The notes below the pieces were generated by a model. That model worked only from the letters and a program-made list of their open reading frames with translations, made no database searches and was not told the DNA's origin. From contig JAFWVQ010000039.1 of assembly GCA_017523925.1 (NCBI GenBank), positions 1 to 51,885 of the forward strand: a stretch of DNA of 51,885 nucleotides, read 5' to 3'. Position 1 is the stretch's first letter. Each line of letters opens with the position of its first letter. The position numbers and the translations under genes were made by a program. The stretch comes from Clostridia bacterium. GTDB taxonomy: Bacteria > Bacillota > Clostridia > Christensenellales > CAG-138. This document shows positions 1-8,896 of the stretch, in pieces.

Positions 1-217
1 CAGCGCGAACGGTGCCGATGTCGGTGAAGAAGTAGGTGTGAACGTTGTCGAACTCAACTACGTTGTTCTCATCGCGCATCTTGGTCATGTATTCGGAGGG
101 ATCGACGTGTCTGCGGTTGCGCTTCTTTTCGATCGCTCTCGTGATCTTGCGATTCTCACGGGAGATCCTTGCGGATTCTCTCCTGGAGATATAATTTACG
201 CCTTTTCTCTTTGCCAT
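1..217 (-). CDS. oppD: Oligopeptide ABC transporter ATP-binding protein, N-terminus (partial)
   Basis: Only the first 72 codons are inside the window; the gene runs off the left edge. The ATG at 215-217 follows a strong AGGGAGG ribosome site. The protein opens with a very basic stretch of about 38 residues rich in R and K, then reads VVEFDNVHTYFFTDIGTVRA, which matches the usual start of an OppD/DppD nucleotide-binding domain (first beta strand, then the aromatic stacking region before Walker A). It lies 18 bp downstream of oppC in the same direction, so it should be the ATPase energising the peptide permease. The basic N-terminal extension is longer than usual. No catalytic motif is visible because of the truncation. 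Confidence 0.85.
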   Translation of the reverse strand, partial: MAKRKGVNYISRRESARISRENRKITRAIEKKRNRRHVDPSEYMTKMRDENNVVEFDNVHTYFFTDIGTVRA

Positions 218-235
218 AATACTTACCTCCCTGAC

Positions 236-2506
236 TTAGCGCTTCATCTTCGGGTCGAACGCGTCGCGGAGACCGTCGCCTACGAAGTTAAAGCCGAGAA
301 CCGTCAACATGATGAGCAAGCCGGCGGGGATCCAGATCCACCACGCGGTCTGCATGACCTGCATATCGTTGACCTGGTTGATGATCGAGCCCCAGGATGC
401 CATCGGGTACTTAACGCCGAGGCCGAGGAAGCCGAGGGTCGCCTCGGTGATGATGATGCCGCCGAGTGCGGAGGTCGCGTTAACGATGAGCAGAGGCATG
501 ACGTTGGGAACGAGATGCTTGAAGATCCTGCGGGAGGTGCGGATACCCGTTGCTTCGGTAGCGACCATGAAGTCCTGCTCACGGAGGGAGAGGATCTGAC
601 CGCGGACGATACGCGCGATACCGGTCCAGCCGAGAATACCGAGGATGACCATCGTAAGGAACAAACGGGATGTTGCGTCAACGCGGAAGCTATCCATTAC
701 GGAACCGAGGATGATCAGCATGGGGTAGAAGGGGATGGCGTTGAACAACTCAACAAAACGCATCAGAATGGTGTCCACGATGCCGCCGAAGTAGCCGGAG
801 ATACCGCCGACGATAACGCCGAGGATGATCTCGAAGAACACGACTACGAAGCCGACGATGAGCGAAACGCGGCCGCCGTACATCAGACGGGTCAGAACGT
901 CCATACCGTTGTTCTCAGTACCCATGAAATGGGGCTCCTTGCTGGGATTGAAGGGGTAGATCCAGAAGGGATTGGCTCTCTGATCAAACAGGGAGGATTT
1001 CTGCATCGTCTTGACGTAGTAGTTGTCGTTCACCAGAGTGATGGTGGCATCGGTCTCTTCGCCGTACTGGTTAACGAAGGAGAACTTAGCCTGCTGACTG
1101 TTCATGGCGTCGCGGAGTTTGTTTGCAAAGTCTGGGGTAAGCTCGATACCGTTCTTGGCGGGGCCGTAAACAACGTTGGAAGCAAGCACGATGTTGTCAC
1201 CGGCCGAGTTTTTCGCGATGTATTTGCCGGGCTCGCCGTCAAAGGTATAGTTCTCGCCGTCGTACTCAAAGGTCCTCTCGCCGGCAGCGATCGCGGTCTC
1301 CATCGCGCTGATGAAGTTGAAGTCGGTGCTGAGCGAATCGTACTTGGTATCAACGGGGTCGAACGAGTTGAGCACTACCATGCCGGGGCTGCCTTCGGGA
1401 GTGACGACAACGTAGCCGCCGCTCTCGCTCTCGCTGATGGAGAAGGTCTTTCCGTCGAAATCAACGGAAGTCAGCTTCTCATCGAGCGCCGCCTTGAGTG
1501 CTTCGAGGAACGCCTTGGAATCGGAAAGGGTGGAGTTGAAATCCAGATCCTTTGTGATGGGGTTGCCGTCCTTGTCAACGTCATCCACCTTGATGCTCCT
1601 GGATTCGAACACGCGCTCAACATTCAGAAGCGGGGTGCCGTCGGAAGCGGAAATAACGAAGCCTTCCTCGGCATCGCCTGAGATGGAGAAGTTCTCGCCG
1701 TTGTAGTCAACGGAAGTCTCGCCGTCCCTGAGCGCCATATTGACGTCGTGCAGGAACTGGGTGTCCGCCTGGAGGTCCGCAACGCGGCCTGCGATCGGCG
1801 AATAGCTGTTGTAGGTCGAAACAGCAACGGGATCGTCGGAGGGCGCAAAGTACTTGATCTCAACCTTGGAACCCTCGATGGAGATGGTCATGCCGTTGTA
1901 AGCAAGCTCTTTGCCGGGCTTGGACTGAGCGGCATTCTCGGTGATGGCAACGAGGAGCGCTTCGTCAACGAAGTTTTCGTCGTACCACTTTACCTCGCCC
2001 TTGGAAGCGGTCGCGATATGCATGGTGCCAAACACCGCGCAGGTCGGCTTATCGGGGTCGGGGTTGATGACCTTGAGAGTGTAGTGCTCGCCACCTGCTG
2101 CAAAGGGGAGCTCCTCGCCCGCGGTGAGGGAATACTTGCCACCTACCTTGGTGTTGCCGAGAGTCTTGAGCACTGCGGAATTGAGAGCGGAGTTGTTGTT
2201 GGGATAGAAGAGTGAACCGGAAACGAATTTACCGGTCGCGTAATCGCCGGGTTCTTCAACGTCCTTGAAGAAGACCTGCGCTCTGCCGTAGGGCGAGAAG
2301 AGCGGTCCGAGGAAGGAGAAGAGGAACATTGCGATAAGAATGATGATACCGACAACGGCGAGCTTGTTGCGAATGAATCGCTTGAAAACAAGCATACCGG
2401 GAGAAAGCACTTTAACTCGGCGCGCGTCGTCGAGGGCGAGCTGCTCGTTTTCCTGGAGCGCTTCGTCCTGCTTTTTGGGCTCAACAGCTTTATTATCTTT
2501 AGCCAT
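236..2506 (-). CDS. oppC: Oligopeptide ABC transporter permease OppC with a large extracytoplasmic repeat insert
   Basis: This is a 756-residue permease where the family norm is about 300. Residues 1-48 are cytoplasmic, residues 49-70 form TM1, and residues 517-756 are a normal OppC core: the GTENNGMDVLTRLMYGGR motif, about five membrane segments, and an EAA loop at 651-668 (EATGIRTSRRIFKHLVPN) that contacts the ATPase. Between TM1 and the core lies an insert of about 430 residues (roughly 75-510, DNA about 979-2285). It contains six diverged copies of a unit of about 60 residues: a short helix (F/A..AL..AL), then Y/F-D/N-G-E-N-F-S-I-S, then a strand ending in a glycine-rich turn. Topology places the insert outside the membrane. 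The start has AAGGAGG that overlaps the oppB stop. Confidence 0.9.
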   Translation of the reverse strand: MAKDNKAVEPKKQDEALQENEQLALDDARRVKVLSPGMLVFKRFIRNKLAVVGIIILIAMFLFSFLGPLFSPYGRAQVFFKDVEEPGDYATGKFVSGSLFYPNNNSALNSAVLKTLGNTKVGGKYSLTAGEELPFAAGGEHYTLKVINPDPDKPTCAVFGTMHIATASKGEVKWYDENFVDEALLVAITENAAQSKPGKELAYNGMTISIEGSKVEIKYFAPSDDPVAVSTYNSYSPIAGRVADLQADTQFLHDVNMALRDGETSVDYNGENFSISGDAEEGFVISASDGTPLLNVERVFESRSIKVDDVDKDGNPITKDLDFNSTLSDSKAFLEALKAALDEKLTSVDFDGKTFSISESESGGYVVVTPEGSPGMVVLNSFDPVDTKYDSLSTDFNFISAMETAIAAGERTFEYDGENYTFDGEPGKYIAKNSAGDNIVLASNVVYGPAKNGIELTPDFANKLRDAMNSQQAKFSFVNQYGEETDATITLVNDNYYVKTMQKSSLFDQRANPFWIYPFNPSKEPHFMGTENNGMDVLTRLMYGGRVSLIVGFVVVFFEIILGVIVGGISGYFGGIVDTILMRFVELFNAIPFYPMLIILGSVMDSFRVDATSRLFLTMVILGILGWTGIARIVRGQILSLREQDFMVATEATGIRTSRRIFKHLVPNVMPLLIVNATSALGGIIITEATLGFLGLGVKYPMASWGSIINQVNDMQVMQTAWWIWIPAGLLIMLTVLGFNFVGDGLRDAFDPKMKR

Positions 2507-2518
2507 AAAAGTACCTCC

Positions 2519-3508
2519 TTAATTGACGCGGACGCGCGGGTCTACAACTGCGTACATGATGTCGGCAAGGATCAAGCTGACCTGCGTAAGAACCATCAGG
2601 AACGTGGTGTAGAACATAGCGAAGGGAATATCACCCTGGAGCATTGCCTGGAATGATTTGTAACCGATACCGGGGATCTGGAAAACGGTCTCGGTGATCA
2701 TAGCGCCGCCGAAAAAGCTCGGAAGCAGACCGCTGAAGATCGTAACAAGGGGGATCAACGTGTTGCGGAAAGCATGCTTGTTGATAACGACCTTTTCATT
2801 GAGACCCTTAGCCCTTGCGGTACGGATATAGTCGGAATTAAGAACCTCAAGCATGTTGGTTCGGGTGAAACGCATCAGACCGCCGATGGAGAGCAGCGCC
2901 AGAGTAAGAACGGGCATGATAAGATGCTGCGCTATATCGCCGATTTTGCCCCAGGTGGAGAGCGTTTCGAAGTATCTGCCCGTCAAACCGTAAAGCGGGA
3001 GCCATTGCAGCTTAACGGCAAATACGTATTTGAATACAGTGCCGATGTAGAACGACGGCAGAGAAATTGCAGCGAGCGCGAAGATCGTGACCGCATAATC
3101 CGTGAAGTGGTACTGCTTGCGCGCAGCAAGGATACCGAGCGGGATGGAGATCAGGATCTCAACGATAAGAGTGATGACGTTCATAAGAACGGACCACCAG
3201 ATGACCTCGCTGAAAACCTTGGTAACGGGCTTCATGTACATCCAGGAATCACCAAACTTGCCCTGGATCGCATTGAAGAACCACTTAAGGAAGCCGGTGA
3301 AGACGTCGCTGTCCATGCCGTACTGCCTTTCGAGCACATCGAGCATGTCCTTATAGCTTACACGTCCCTGTGAACCGGCGGAAAGCTGCCTCGCCATCTT
3401 CTCAAGGTAGGAAGCGGGGAGGAGTCGGATAACCGAATAAGTTACAAAAGCGCCAAGAATGACGATCAAAATACCTAATAAAATTCTTCTAACGAGGAAT
3501 TTCCACAT
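2519..3508 (-). CDS. oppB: Oligopeptide ABC transporter permease OppB
   Basis: This 329-residue inner-membrane permease is of normal length and pairs with OppC to form the peptide channel. It starts MWKFLVRRILLG, a typical OppB N-terminus with TM1 at about 8-30. It has the EAA-type loop (ARAKGLNEKVVINKHAFRN) and ends VDPRVRVN, as OppB proteins usually do. An in-frame GTG lies three codons upstream, but GAGGGTGG sits 5 nt before the ATG at 3508, so the ATG is preferred. Its stop overlaps the oppC ribosome site, indicating coupled translation. The gene is separated from oppA by about 125 bp containing strong palindromes. Confidence 0.93.
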   Translation of the reverse strand: MWKFLVRRILLGILIVILGAFVTYSVIRLLPASYLEKMARQLSAGSQGRVSYKDMLDVLERQYGMDSDVFTGFLKWFFNAIQGKFGDSWMYMKPVTKVFSEVIWWSVLMNVITLIVEILISIPLGILAARKQYHFTDYAVTIFALAAISLPSFYIGTVFKYVFAVKLQWLPLYGLTGRYFETLSTWGKIGDIAQHLIMPVLTLALLSIGGLMRFTRTNMLEVLNSDYIRTARAKGLNEKVVINKHAFRNTLIPLVTIFSGLLPSFFGGAMITETVFQIPGIGYKSFQAMLQGDIPFAMFYTTFLMVLTQVSLILADIMYAVVDPRVRVN

Positions 3509-3522
3509 GTATACCACCCTCT

Positions 3523-3605
3523 CGCGGTTCCGGAACCGCGTAATATTACCGGAATTCCAGTTGAGCCCACCTTGTGGGTGGGCTCAACTGATTCGCCCTG
3601 TGGGC
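3523..3605. repeat. Cluster of palindromes/hairpins between oppA and oppB
   Basis: Several perfect inverted repeats are stacked here. An 18-bp palindrome CGCGGTTCCGGAACCGCG occupies 3523-3540. A hairpin with a 14-bp perfect stem occupies 3558-3571 and 3577-3590 (loop TTGTG). A small GCCC-TGT-GGGC hairpin lies at 3595-3605. There is no T-tract after the main hairpin in the oppA direction, so it is not a classical terminator. It could stabilise the oppA mRNA 3' end and lower oppB-D expression, or be a dispersed REP-like element. The second hairpin stack near 50.85 kb has a similar style. Confidence 0.75.
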
Positions 3606-3633
3606 TATGCGCCCGCAGAACCTGTTAGATTCA

Positions 3634-6156
3634 TCAATACTGCATCTGAAGCGCCTCGAGGTCGTTCATCCAGCCCCAGAAAGTGGTGATGTCGGGGGTC
3701 AGGGTGTCGAGGTTGATGCGCTCGGTGCTGAATACGGTGCAGTTCTGACGCTGATAAGCGGGAATCTCAACTGCCCAGTCAACGATGATCTCAAGGCACT
3801 GCTTGTAAACGGTCTTACGGAAGCTCTGGTCCGCAGAGGTACGGGCTTCCATGATGAGCTCGTTGAGCTGTGCATCATTGATGTGGTAGTGGTTGGAATC
3901 GGTGCCGCCCTTGCCAACGATGTTGTTGCCGTGGTAGACCTGATACATATCGGGATCGATGGTGGAGCCCCAAGCAGCGCACCAGAGTTCCTGATCACCG
4001 GCGTCAAGACGGTTCCAGAGAACGTTGGAGTCAGCGGGGTCGTTGATGATCAGCTCGATGCCGATCTGCTCCAGAGCGTTCTTAGCCATGAGGAGAACGT
4101 TGTAGGAGGGGTGGTCGGCGTTACCGTCACCGGGGATGATGACTTCGTAGTCGAGCTTAGCGCCTTCGGGAGCAACGGTTACCTTGCCATCCGCAACGGT
4201 GTAGCCGGCAGCCTCGAACCAAGCCAGAGCGGCCTCGAGAGCAGCAGCGTACTTATCGTCAGCGGTCATGGAAGCGGTGTAGATATCGTTGCCATCGGGG
4301 TCAACGGAGAACGCAATCTTGTAATCCGGGTCGGAAGCCTGAGGAGCCGCCCAGGAGGTGTTGGAGATCGGGTACTGGATGACGGAAGCAGCCTCGCCGT
4401 AGTAGGAGTCGTAGGAAACGTCACGATATACAGCGAGAACGGTGGCGAGAGCCTTGCGCAGAGCCTTGGACTCAGCGGAGGAGGGGTTGCCGCCAACGTT
4501 TACGGTGTCGGCGTTGAGGCCGATGTAACCGTAGCCGAGGTTGTCAACCTTCTTGGTGGTGATGATGGGTCCGACGATATCGCCGTTGCCGTTGAGGTCA
4601 GCAACCTCTTCGAAACGGGTACGGGAACCGGTCATTTCGCCCGCATCGGCGTCGCCGGTCTTAAGAGCGGTCGCAACTTCAGCTGCTGCGGTCTCCTTGA
4701 ACTTGATGGTCTCGATGATGGGCTTGCCCTTGTACCAATTCTCATTGGCCTTGAAGGTAACGACCTTATCCTTGTAGGAATCGAATACATAGGGGCCGGC
4801 GCCGCGGGGAACCTCGGTCTTGGCCTTCTGAGTGCTCAGATCGTTGAAATCGAAGCCGTACTTGCCGTTGTCGGGATCCCACTTATTGGTGTCGCCATAG
4901 TAGTGCATCGGGGTGATGGTGATGCCGAGGATGGAGTAAACAGCGGGAGCGCTGAAACCGTCCAGGGTGATCTCAACGGTGTACTCGTCGATCATCTTGA
5001 TGCCGCTGATGGAGCTGATGCCCTTGCCGCCCATGTCGGGGTCCTGAGGACCGTAGGTGCTGATGAAGTCATCATCTGCGATCTCAACGATGGTGCCGGT
5101 CTCACTGCCGGTGCTCTCCTTGTCGAAGAACGCAACGGGGTCGCCCTCGTACTTAGCGTAGGTGGCATTGTAGTAATCTTCGATGGTGGGGAACTCGTTC
5201 TCAAGGTCCCAGGTCTTCTCGCCGTCGGTGAAGAGACCGTCTTCCTCGCCAACCTCACCAAAGCCCCAAGCGGCCATACCGAACGCGACCTGGAGGCCTT
5301 CGCTTGCCTTGACCTCTTCGGGGGTCTTGCCGAGCATATCTTCAGCGTAGGAGTCAACGTACTTGCTCATGCAGTAGTCAACGATGCCCTGGCAGGTGCC
5401 GGTCCAGGACTCCTTAACGCAATCCCAATAGGAATTGTAGAGATCCTCGGAGTACTGATCGTTGGCGGCGTAGCCTGCATTGCCGGCTTTGAAGATAGCT
5501 TCAGCCATATCGGCATACTTCTCATAAACCTCGTCGGAGGTCTGGGTGCGCCAGTTCTGGAGACCTACGATGGGGTAGGAAGCCAGGGAGGAGGATCCAA
5601 CGTAGGAAGGATCGAGGTAGGTGTAGTAGGTGAAGAGAATGTCCTTAGCGGTGATCGGGGTGCCGTCCCAGAACTTGAGGTCGTTACGGATCTTCGCGGT
5701 GTAGACAGTCTGGTCGCCCTTCTGCTCAACCTTGAGGTCAGCGGGGCCGGTGTAGTGATAGTTGGTGCCGTTGTAGGAAACATCTTCGCCCTCGATGGCG
5801 TTGTAGATGATACCACCCATACGGTCGGTCACCATGAGGCCAAGGCCTACCATGCCGGCGACATCCTGGTCATAAGCGGTGTCGGCATAGAAGGGGCTGA
5901 ACTTCTGGGAGAAGGGGCTGTACGCGACTACAAGGGGAATGTCGGGTACGGGAGATGCAGCGGGCTCCTGAGTCTCGGGCGGATTGGTTGCTTCGCCGCC
6001 GTCGGGAGTGTTCTCAGGGGGGTTGGTGTTCTTTGCTTCGTCAGTGGTCTTGGGCTCGGGCGTGGGGTCTTCGTTCTGGGGGGTGCAAGCCGCGAACGCG
6101 CCGAGAACCATGATTGCTGCGAGCAGAACTGCAAGGATTCTACTGAGTTTACGCAT
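3634..6156 (-). CDS. oppA: Oligopeptide-binding lipoprotein (SBP family 5)
   Basis: This solute-binding protein captures peptides outside the cell and hands them to OppBC. It has a lipoprotein signal peptide with the lipobox cysteine at residue 24 (LGAFAAC), a Pro/Thr/Glu-rich tether to about residue 72, then an SBP_bac_5 fold with the family hallmark KFWDGTPITAKDILFTYY near 161-178. At 840 residues it is far longer than the usual 500-600. Most of the excess is an insert of about 150-180 residues (about 203-380) after the DPSYVGSS segment and before GIKMIDEYTVEITLDG. The ATG is preceded by AGGAGG. It is the first opp gene, as is common where the binding protein is made in excess. Confidence 0.92.
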   Translation of the reverse strand: MRKLSRILAVLLAAIMVLGAFAACTPQNEDPTPEPKTTDEAKNTNPPENTPDGGEATNPPETQEPAASPVPDIPLVVAYSPFSQKFSPFYADTAYDQDVAGMVGLGLMVTDRMGGIIYNAIEGEDVSYNGTNYHYTGPADLKVEQKGDQTVYTAKIRNDLKFWDGTPITAKDILFTYYTYLDPSYVGSSSLASYPIVGLQNWRTQTSDEVYEKYADMAEAIFKAGNAGYAANDQYSEDLYNSYWDCVKESWTGTCQGIVDYCMSKYVDSYAEDMLGKTPEEVKASEGLQVAFGMAAWGFGEVGEEDGLFTDGEKTWDLENEFPTIEDYYNATYAKYEGDPVAFFDKESTGSETGTIVEIADDDFISTYGPQDPDMGGKGISSISGIKMIDEYTVEITLDGFSAPAVYSILGITITPMHYYGDTNKWDPDNGKYGFDFNDLSTQKAKTEVPRGAGPYVFDSYKDKVVTFKANENWYKGKPIIETIKFKETAAAEVATALKTGDADAGEMTGSRTRFEEVADLNGNGDIVGPIITTKKVDNLGYGYIGLNADTVNVGGNPSSAESKALRKALATVLAVYRDVSYDSYYGEAASVIQYPISNTSWAAPQASDPDYKIAFSVDPDGNDIYTASMTADDKYAAALEAALAWFEAAGYTVADGKVTVAPEGAKLDYEVIIPGDGNADHPSYNVLLMAKNALEQIGIELIINDPADSNVLWNRLDAGDQELWCAAWGSTIDPDMYQVYHGNNIVGKGGTDSNHYHINDAQLNELIMEARTSADQSFRKTVYKQCLEIIVDWAVEIPAYQRQNCTVFSTERINLDTLTPDITTFWGWMNDLEALQMQY

Positions 6157-6299
6157 TTTTTTCCTCCTAAAAAGTTATTGTACGTATGGAAACACTAAAG
6201 GTTTTTCGGCCGAAAGCGAAACCTGCGTTCCTTGAGGGGGGAGCGCGGCTTTCGCGATCCGCCGTTGGCCTAAAGTGGGTTTCCCGTCAGAAGGGGAGC

Positions 6300-6965
6300 T
6301 CAGAGCTTGGAAGTGTTTTCAAGCTCCTCCGTGCGCACAAGCTTCATCTGCTTATAAATAATGAAGCTTGATGCAAGCGCCGCGGCCGTGCCCAACGCAA
6401 AGAGCGCGTCGCGGAGACTGAAGGGGGCGGGCGGCTCAAACGCCTTGAAGAGCACGAGCGCCCAGTAGATGATGAAGCCGACAGCCGCAAGTATAACTGC
6501 TGCTATACATATAACGGATGAAGTCTTCAAACGGATGAAGCTTTTGTCAAATTTTATGCGTTCCATTTTTTCCGGTTTGGAAGGAAGCATAAAAGCGCTC
6601 ATCACTTCGTATGCGATCGGGAAGATCGCGATGACCATCGGGAGCATGAACCATTTGTTTTCGACGTTTGCGCCGAGGATGTAAACGGCAAAGATAACGG
6701 CGATCAGGGAAACGGCAACGAGTATGCGGGAGATAAGCACTATGCGCGAATACTCGGCTTCGGAGTTGAGCGGGTTGATCCATTTGCCAATGTAAACGAC
6801 CCGGTTTTCCTCCCTGCCGCTTGGCCCAAGATAGGGGACGGTCTTATAGTCCTGAGTGTATCTATAACGCCTGCCTATCAGCTTTGCCAATTGGGTTTCC
6901 TCCGGAAGATCATGGTGCGGACTATCCACAAACCGCCATTCGGACATAACAAATAGCAGGCACAT
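6300..6965 (-). CDS. Hypothetical membrane protein, four predicted TM segments
   Basis: I do not recognise the family. The product is 221 residues: a soluble N-terminus with basic and aromatic residues (GRRYRYTQDYKTVPYLGP), then hydrophobic segments at about 82-100, 105-125, 150-172 and 185-205, and a charged tail. Start choice is uncertain: the ATG at 6965 has only a weak GGA five bases upstream, and ATG 6947 has no ribosome site. A strong promoter lies immediately upstream, putting transcription start near 6976, which leaves a very short leader. It precedes oppA by 143 bp on the same strand and might be cotranscribed, but nothing in the protein links it to peptide transport. Confidence 0.65.
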   Translation of the reverse strand: MCLLFVMSEWRFVDSPHHDLPEETQLAKLIGRRYRYTQDYKTVPYLGPSGREENRVVYIGKWINPLNSEAEYSRIVLISRILVAVSLIAVIFAVYILGANVENKWFMLPMVIAIFPIAYEVMSAFMLPSKPEKMERIKFDKSFIRLKTSSVICIAAVILAAVGFIIYWALVLFKAFEPPAPFSLRDALFALGTAAALASSFIIYKQMKLVRTEELENTSKL

Positions 6966-6982
6966 AGATATCCATCACAATG

Positions 6983-7011
6983 ATTATAGCATATTGTGTC
7001 GTGAATATCAA
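6983..7011 (-). promoter_or_regulatory. Sigma-A-type promoter for the 6300-6965 gene
   Basis: On the minus strand, TTGATA (7006-7011) and TATAAT (6983-6988) are separated by exactly 17 bp. Transcription would start near 6976, only about 11 nt before the ATG. Confidence 0.75.
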
Positions 7012-7191
7012 CAGTTTTTTCCCAAAGAAAAATCAGAATGCCCTAATATAGTATTTTGATGAAAAACTCAACGATCACAAGCAAAAATTGAATGCTGCGA
7101 CTTAAACGGCTGAAATTAAAAAATAAATAGGAAGAAACTGACTGAAATTTTGTTCAAAAATCCCATAAAAAGAAAAATGCATTTGTATCGC

Positions 7192-7220
7192 TTGAAACGG
7201 AGCTGCATTTCTGCTATAAT
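7192..7220 (+). promoter_or_regulatory. Sigma-A-type promoter for sdaAB-sdaAA
   Basis: TTGAAA (7192-7197) and TATAAT (7215-7220) are 17 bp apart. The predicted start near 7227 leaves a 5' leader of about 95 nt before sdaAB. Confidence 0.8.
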
Positions 7221-7321
7221 CGTTTTCGGAATCATAACAAACTATATAAATAGGAAATAACACTGCGATCATGCGCTTAGAAGCAAGTTTCGCGATCAAA
7301 TTTCCTTAAAGGAACTCTTGT

Positions 7322-7987
7322 ATGAAGGAATTCAGTGTATTCGATATAATCGGCCCTCGTATGGTCGGACCATCCAGCTCCCACACTGCGGGGGCTGTTC
7401 GCATAGGGCTTGTTGTGCACAAGCTTCTTAACGGCGAGCGTCTCAAGGAGGTTCGCTTAACGCTCTACGGCTCGTTTGCCGAAACGGGCTTCGGACACGG
7501 CACGGACAGAGCGCTGCTTGCGGGCGTGCTCGGCGTGGAGCCGGATGATTCGCGTGTGCGCTTTTCGATGCTGCTTGCAAGAAGCGAGAATATCTGGGTC
7601 GAGATAAACAAAGGCGACGAGGAGATGGATCATCCGAACACCGCGAAGATCTACGCCCGAACCGTATCCGGCAGGGAGTTCACCGTCGTGGGCAAATCCG
7701 TCGGAGGCGGCAACGTGGAGATCGTCGGCATAAACGGGATGGATGTTTCCTTCACCGGCGACTACCCGACGCTCATCGCGTTTTATACCGACGTGCCGGG
7801 AGTTATCTCCAAGGTCACGGCGATCCTTGCGCGGGAGCATATCAACGTTGCTTTCATGAAGGTGTTCAGAAGCGCAAAGCGAAGCGAAGCCTGCATGGTG
7901 ATCGAGACCGACGTACCCGTGCCCGATGCGAGCATAGAACTGATTCAGAAGGAAGTTGAAGGAATAGAGGAGATCTGCACCGTATGA
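7322..7987 (+). CDS. sdaAB: L-serine ammonia-lyase, iron-sulfur-dependent, beta subunit
   Basis: This is the beta subunit of the two-subunit [4Fe-4S] L-serine dehydratase of clostridia, which converts L-serine to pyruvate and ammonia. The N-terminus holds the conserved FDIIGPRMVGPSSSHTAGAVRIG motif region, followed by GSFAETGFGHGTDRALLAG. The C-terminal part (from about 148) is an ACT domain (TDVPGVISKVTAILAREHIN). Length (221 aa) is typical. The ATG has AAAGGAA upstream, and its TGA overlaps the sdaAA ATG (ATGA), so the subunits are translationally coupled. Confidence 0.96.
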   Translation: MKEFSVFDIIGPRMVGPSSSHTAGAVRIGLVVHKLLNGERLKEVRLTLYGSFAETGFGHGTDRALLAGVLGVEPDDSRVRFSMLLARSENIWVEINKGDEEMDHPNTAKIYARTVSGREFTVVGKSVGGGNVEIVGINGMDVSFTGDYPTLIAFYTDVPGVISKVTAILAREHINVAFMKVFRSAKRSEACMVIETDVPVPDASIELIQKEVEGIEEICTV

Positions 7988-8862
7988 AATATGCTTTTTC
8001 GACAGGAGAGGAATTGATATCGCTCTGTGAGGCGGAGCAGATCACGATCGCCGAGGTAATGATCAGGCATCAGCTCGAGATCGACGAGCGCTCGAGGGAG
8101 GATATCGTGAACGAAATGTTCGAAAACCTCATGACCATGCAGCGCTCCGTCAGCATAGGCTTTGACGAGAATCAGCAGACCATGACGGGCAATGCCGGTG
8201 ACAACGCCGAGAAGCTGCTTGCCTTCGCCGAGAATGCAAACATGGGCTACGACATGGCGCGCATCTGTGCTGCGGCGCTCGCAGTGACGGAGGTAAACGC
8301 TTCCATGGGCAAGATAGTTGCCGCGCCCACCGCAGGCTCGAGCGGTGTGCTTCCCGCGGTGCTGATCATGTGCAGCGAGAAGCGCGGCTTCACCGACCAG
8401 GACCTTGTGAACGGTCTGTTCGCGGCCGGCGCAGTAGGTATAATCATTGCAAAGAACGCGAGCATCTCGGGCGCGGAGGGCGGCTGCCAGGCCGAGATCG
8501 GCTCCGCTGCCGCCATGGCTGCCGCCGCGCTTGCAGAGCTCTGCGGCGCATCCCCAAAGGCCGCGCTTGATGCTGCGGCGATCGCGATCAAAAACATACT
8601 CGGGCTCGTGTGCGACCCGGTGGCGGGGCTCGTTGAATGCCCTTGCATAAAACGCAACGCGATGGGCGCCGCGAACGCCGTGCTTTGCGCGGATATGGCG
8701 CTTGCGGGTATAACGAGCATAATCCCGTTTGACGAGGTCGTTTCCGCGATGAAGAGCGTGGGTAAGATGATGAATTCCGACCTGCGTGAAACGGCGAAGG
8801 GCGGGCTTGCGGTGACTCCGACAGGGCTCGAGATCGCTCAAAGGATCAATCTTGAGGGCTGA
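7984..8862 (+). CDS. sdaAA: L-serine ammonia-lyase, iron-sulfur-dependent, alpha subunit
   Basis: This 292-residue catalytic subunit partners SdaAB. It shows the family motif VAAPTAGSSGVLPAV at about 108-122 and the C-terminal GLVCDPVAGLVECPCIKRNA block with the cysteines that ligate the oxygen-sensitive [4Fe-4S] cluster. The substrate serine hydroxyl is activated directly by the cluster, which fits an anaerobe. It overlaps sdaAB by 4 nt and is followed by a strong terminator, so this is a two-gene operon for serine catabolism. Confidence 0.96.
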   Translation: MKYAFSTGEELISLCEAEQITIAEVMIRHQLEIDERSREDIVNEMFENLMTMQRSVSIGFDENQQTMTGNAGDNAEKLLAFAENANMGYDMARICAAALAVTEVNASMGKIVAAPTAGSSGVLPAVLIMCSEKRGFTDQDLVNGLFAAGAVGIIIAKNASISGAEGGCQAEIGSAAAMAAAALAELCGASPKAALDAAAIAIKNILGLVCDPVAGLVECPCIKRNAMGAANAVLCADMALAGITSIIPFDEVVSAMKSVGKMMNSDLRETAKGGLAVTPTGLEIAQRINLEG

Positions 8863-8896
8863 CGAACAAACGAAAAACGCCGCAGAAACGAATAAG

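Larger units (their letters stand above)
6966..7321. other. Divergent intergenic region, AT-rich
   Basis: This 356-bp gap separates the minus-strand membrane protein from the plus-strand sda operon. It is distinctly AT-rich compared with its flanks and contains one consensus promoter for each side (annotated separately). I see no coding potential, tRNA or clear riboswitch fold in it. Confidence 0.7.

Noticed and set aside
38..1681. 547-codon plus-strand ORF antisense to oppC
   Set aside because: Composition is Asp/Glu/His/Gly-rich without domains, and the opposite strand encodes a clear permease. It is a shadow of codon bias.
3607..6198. 863-codon plus-strand ORF antisense to oppA
   Set aside because: Long only because of the GC bias at third positions of oppA; Val/Gly/Asp low complexity, no ribosome site, no recognisable motif.
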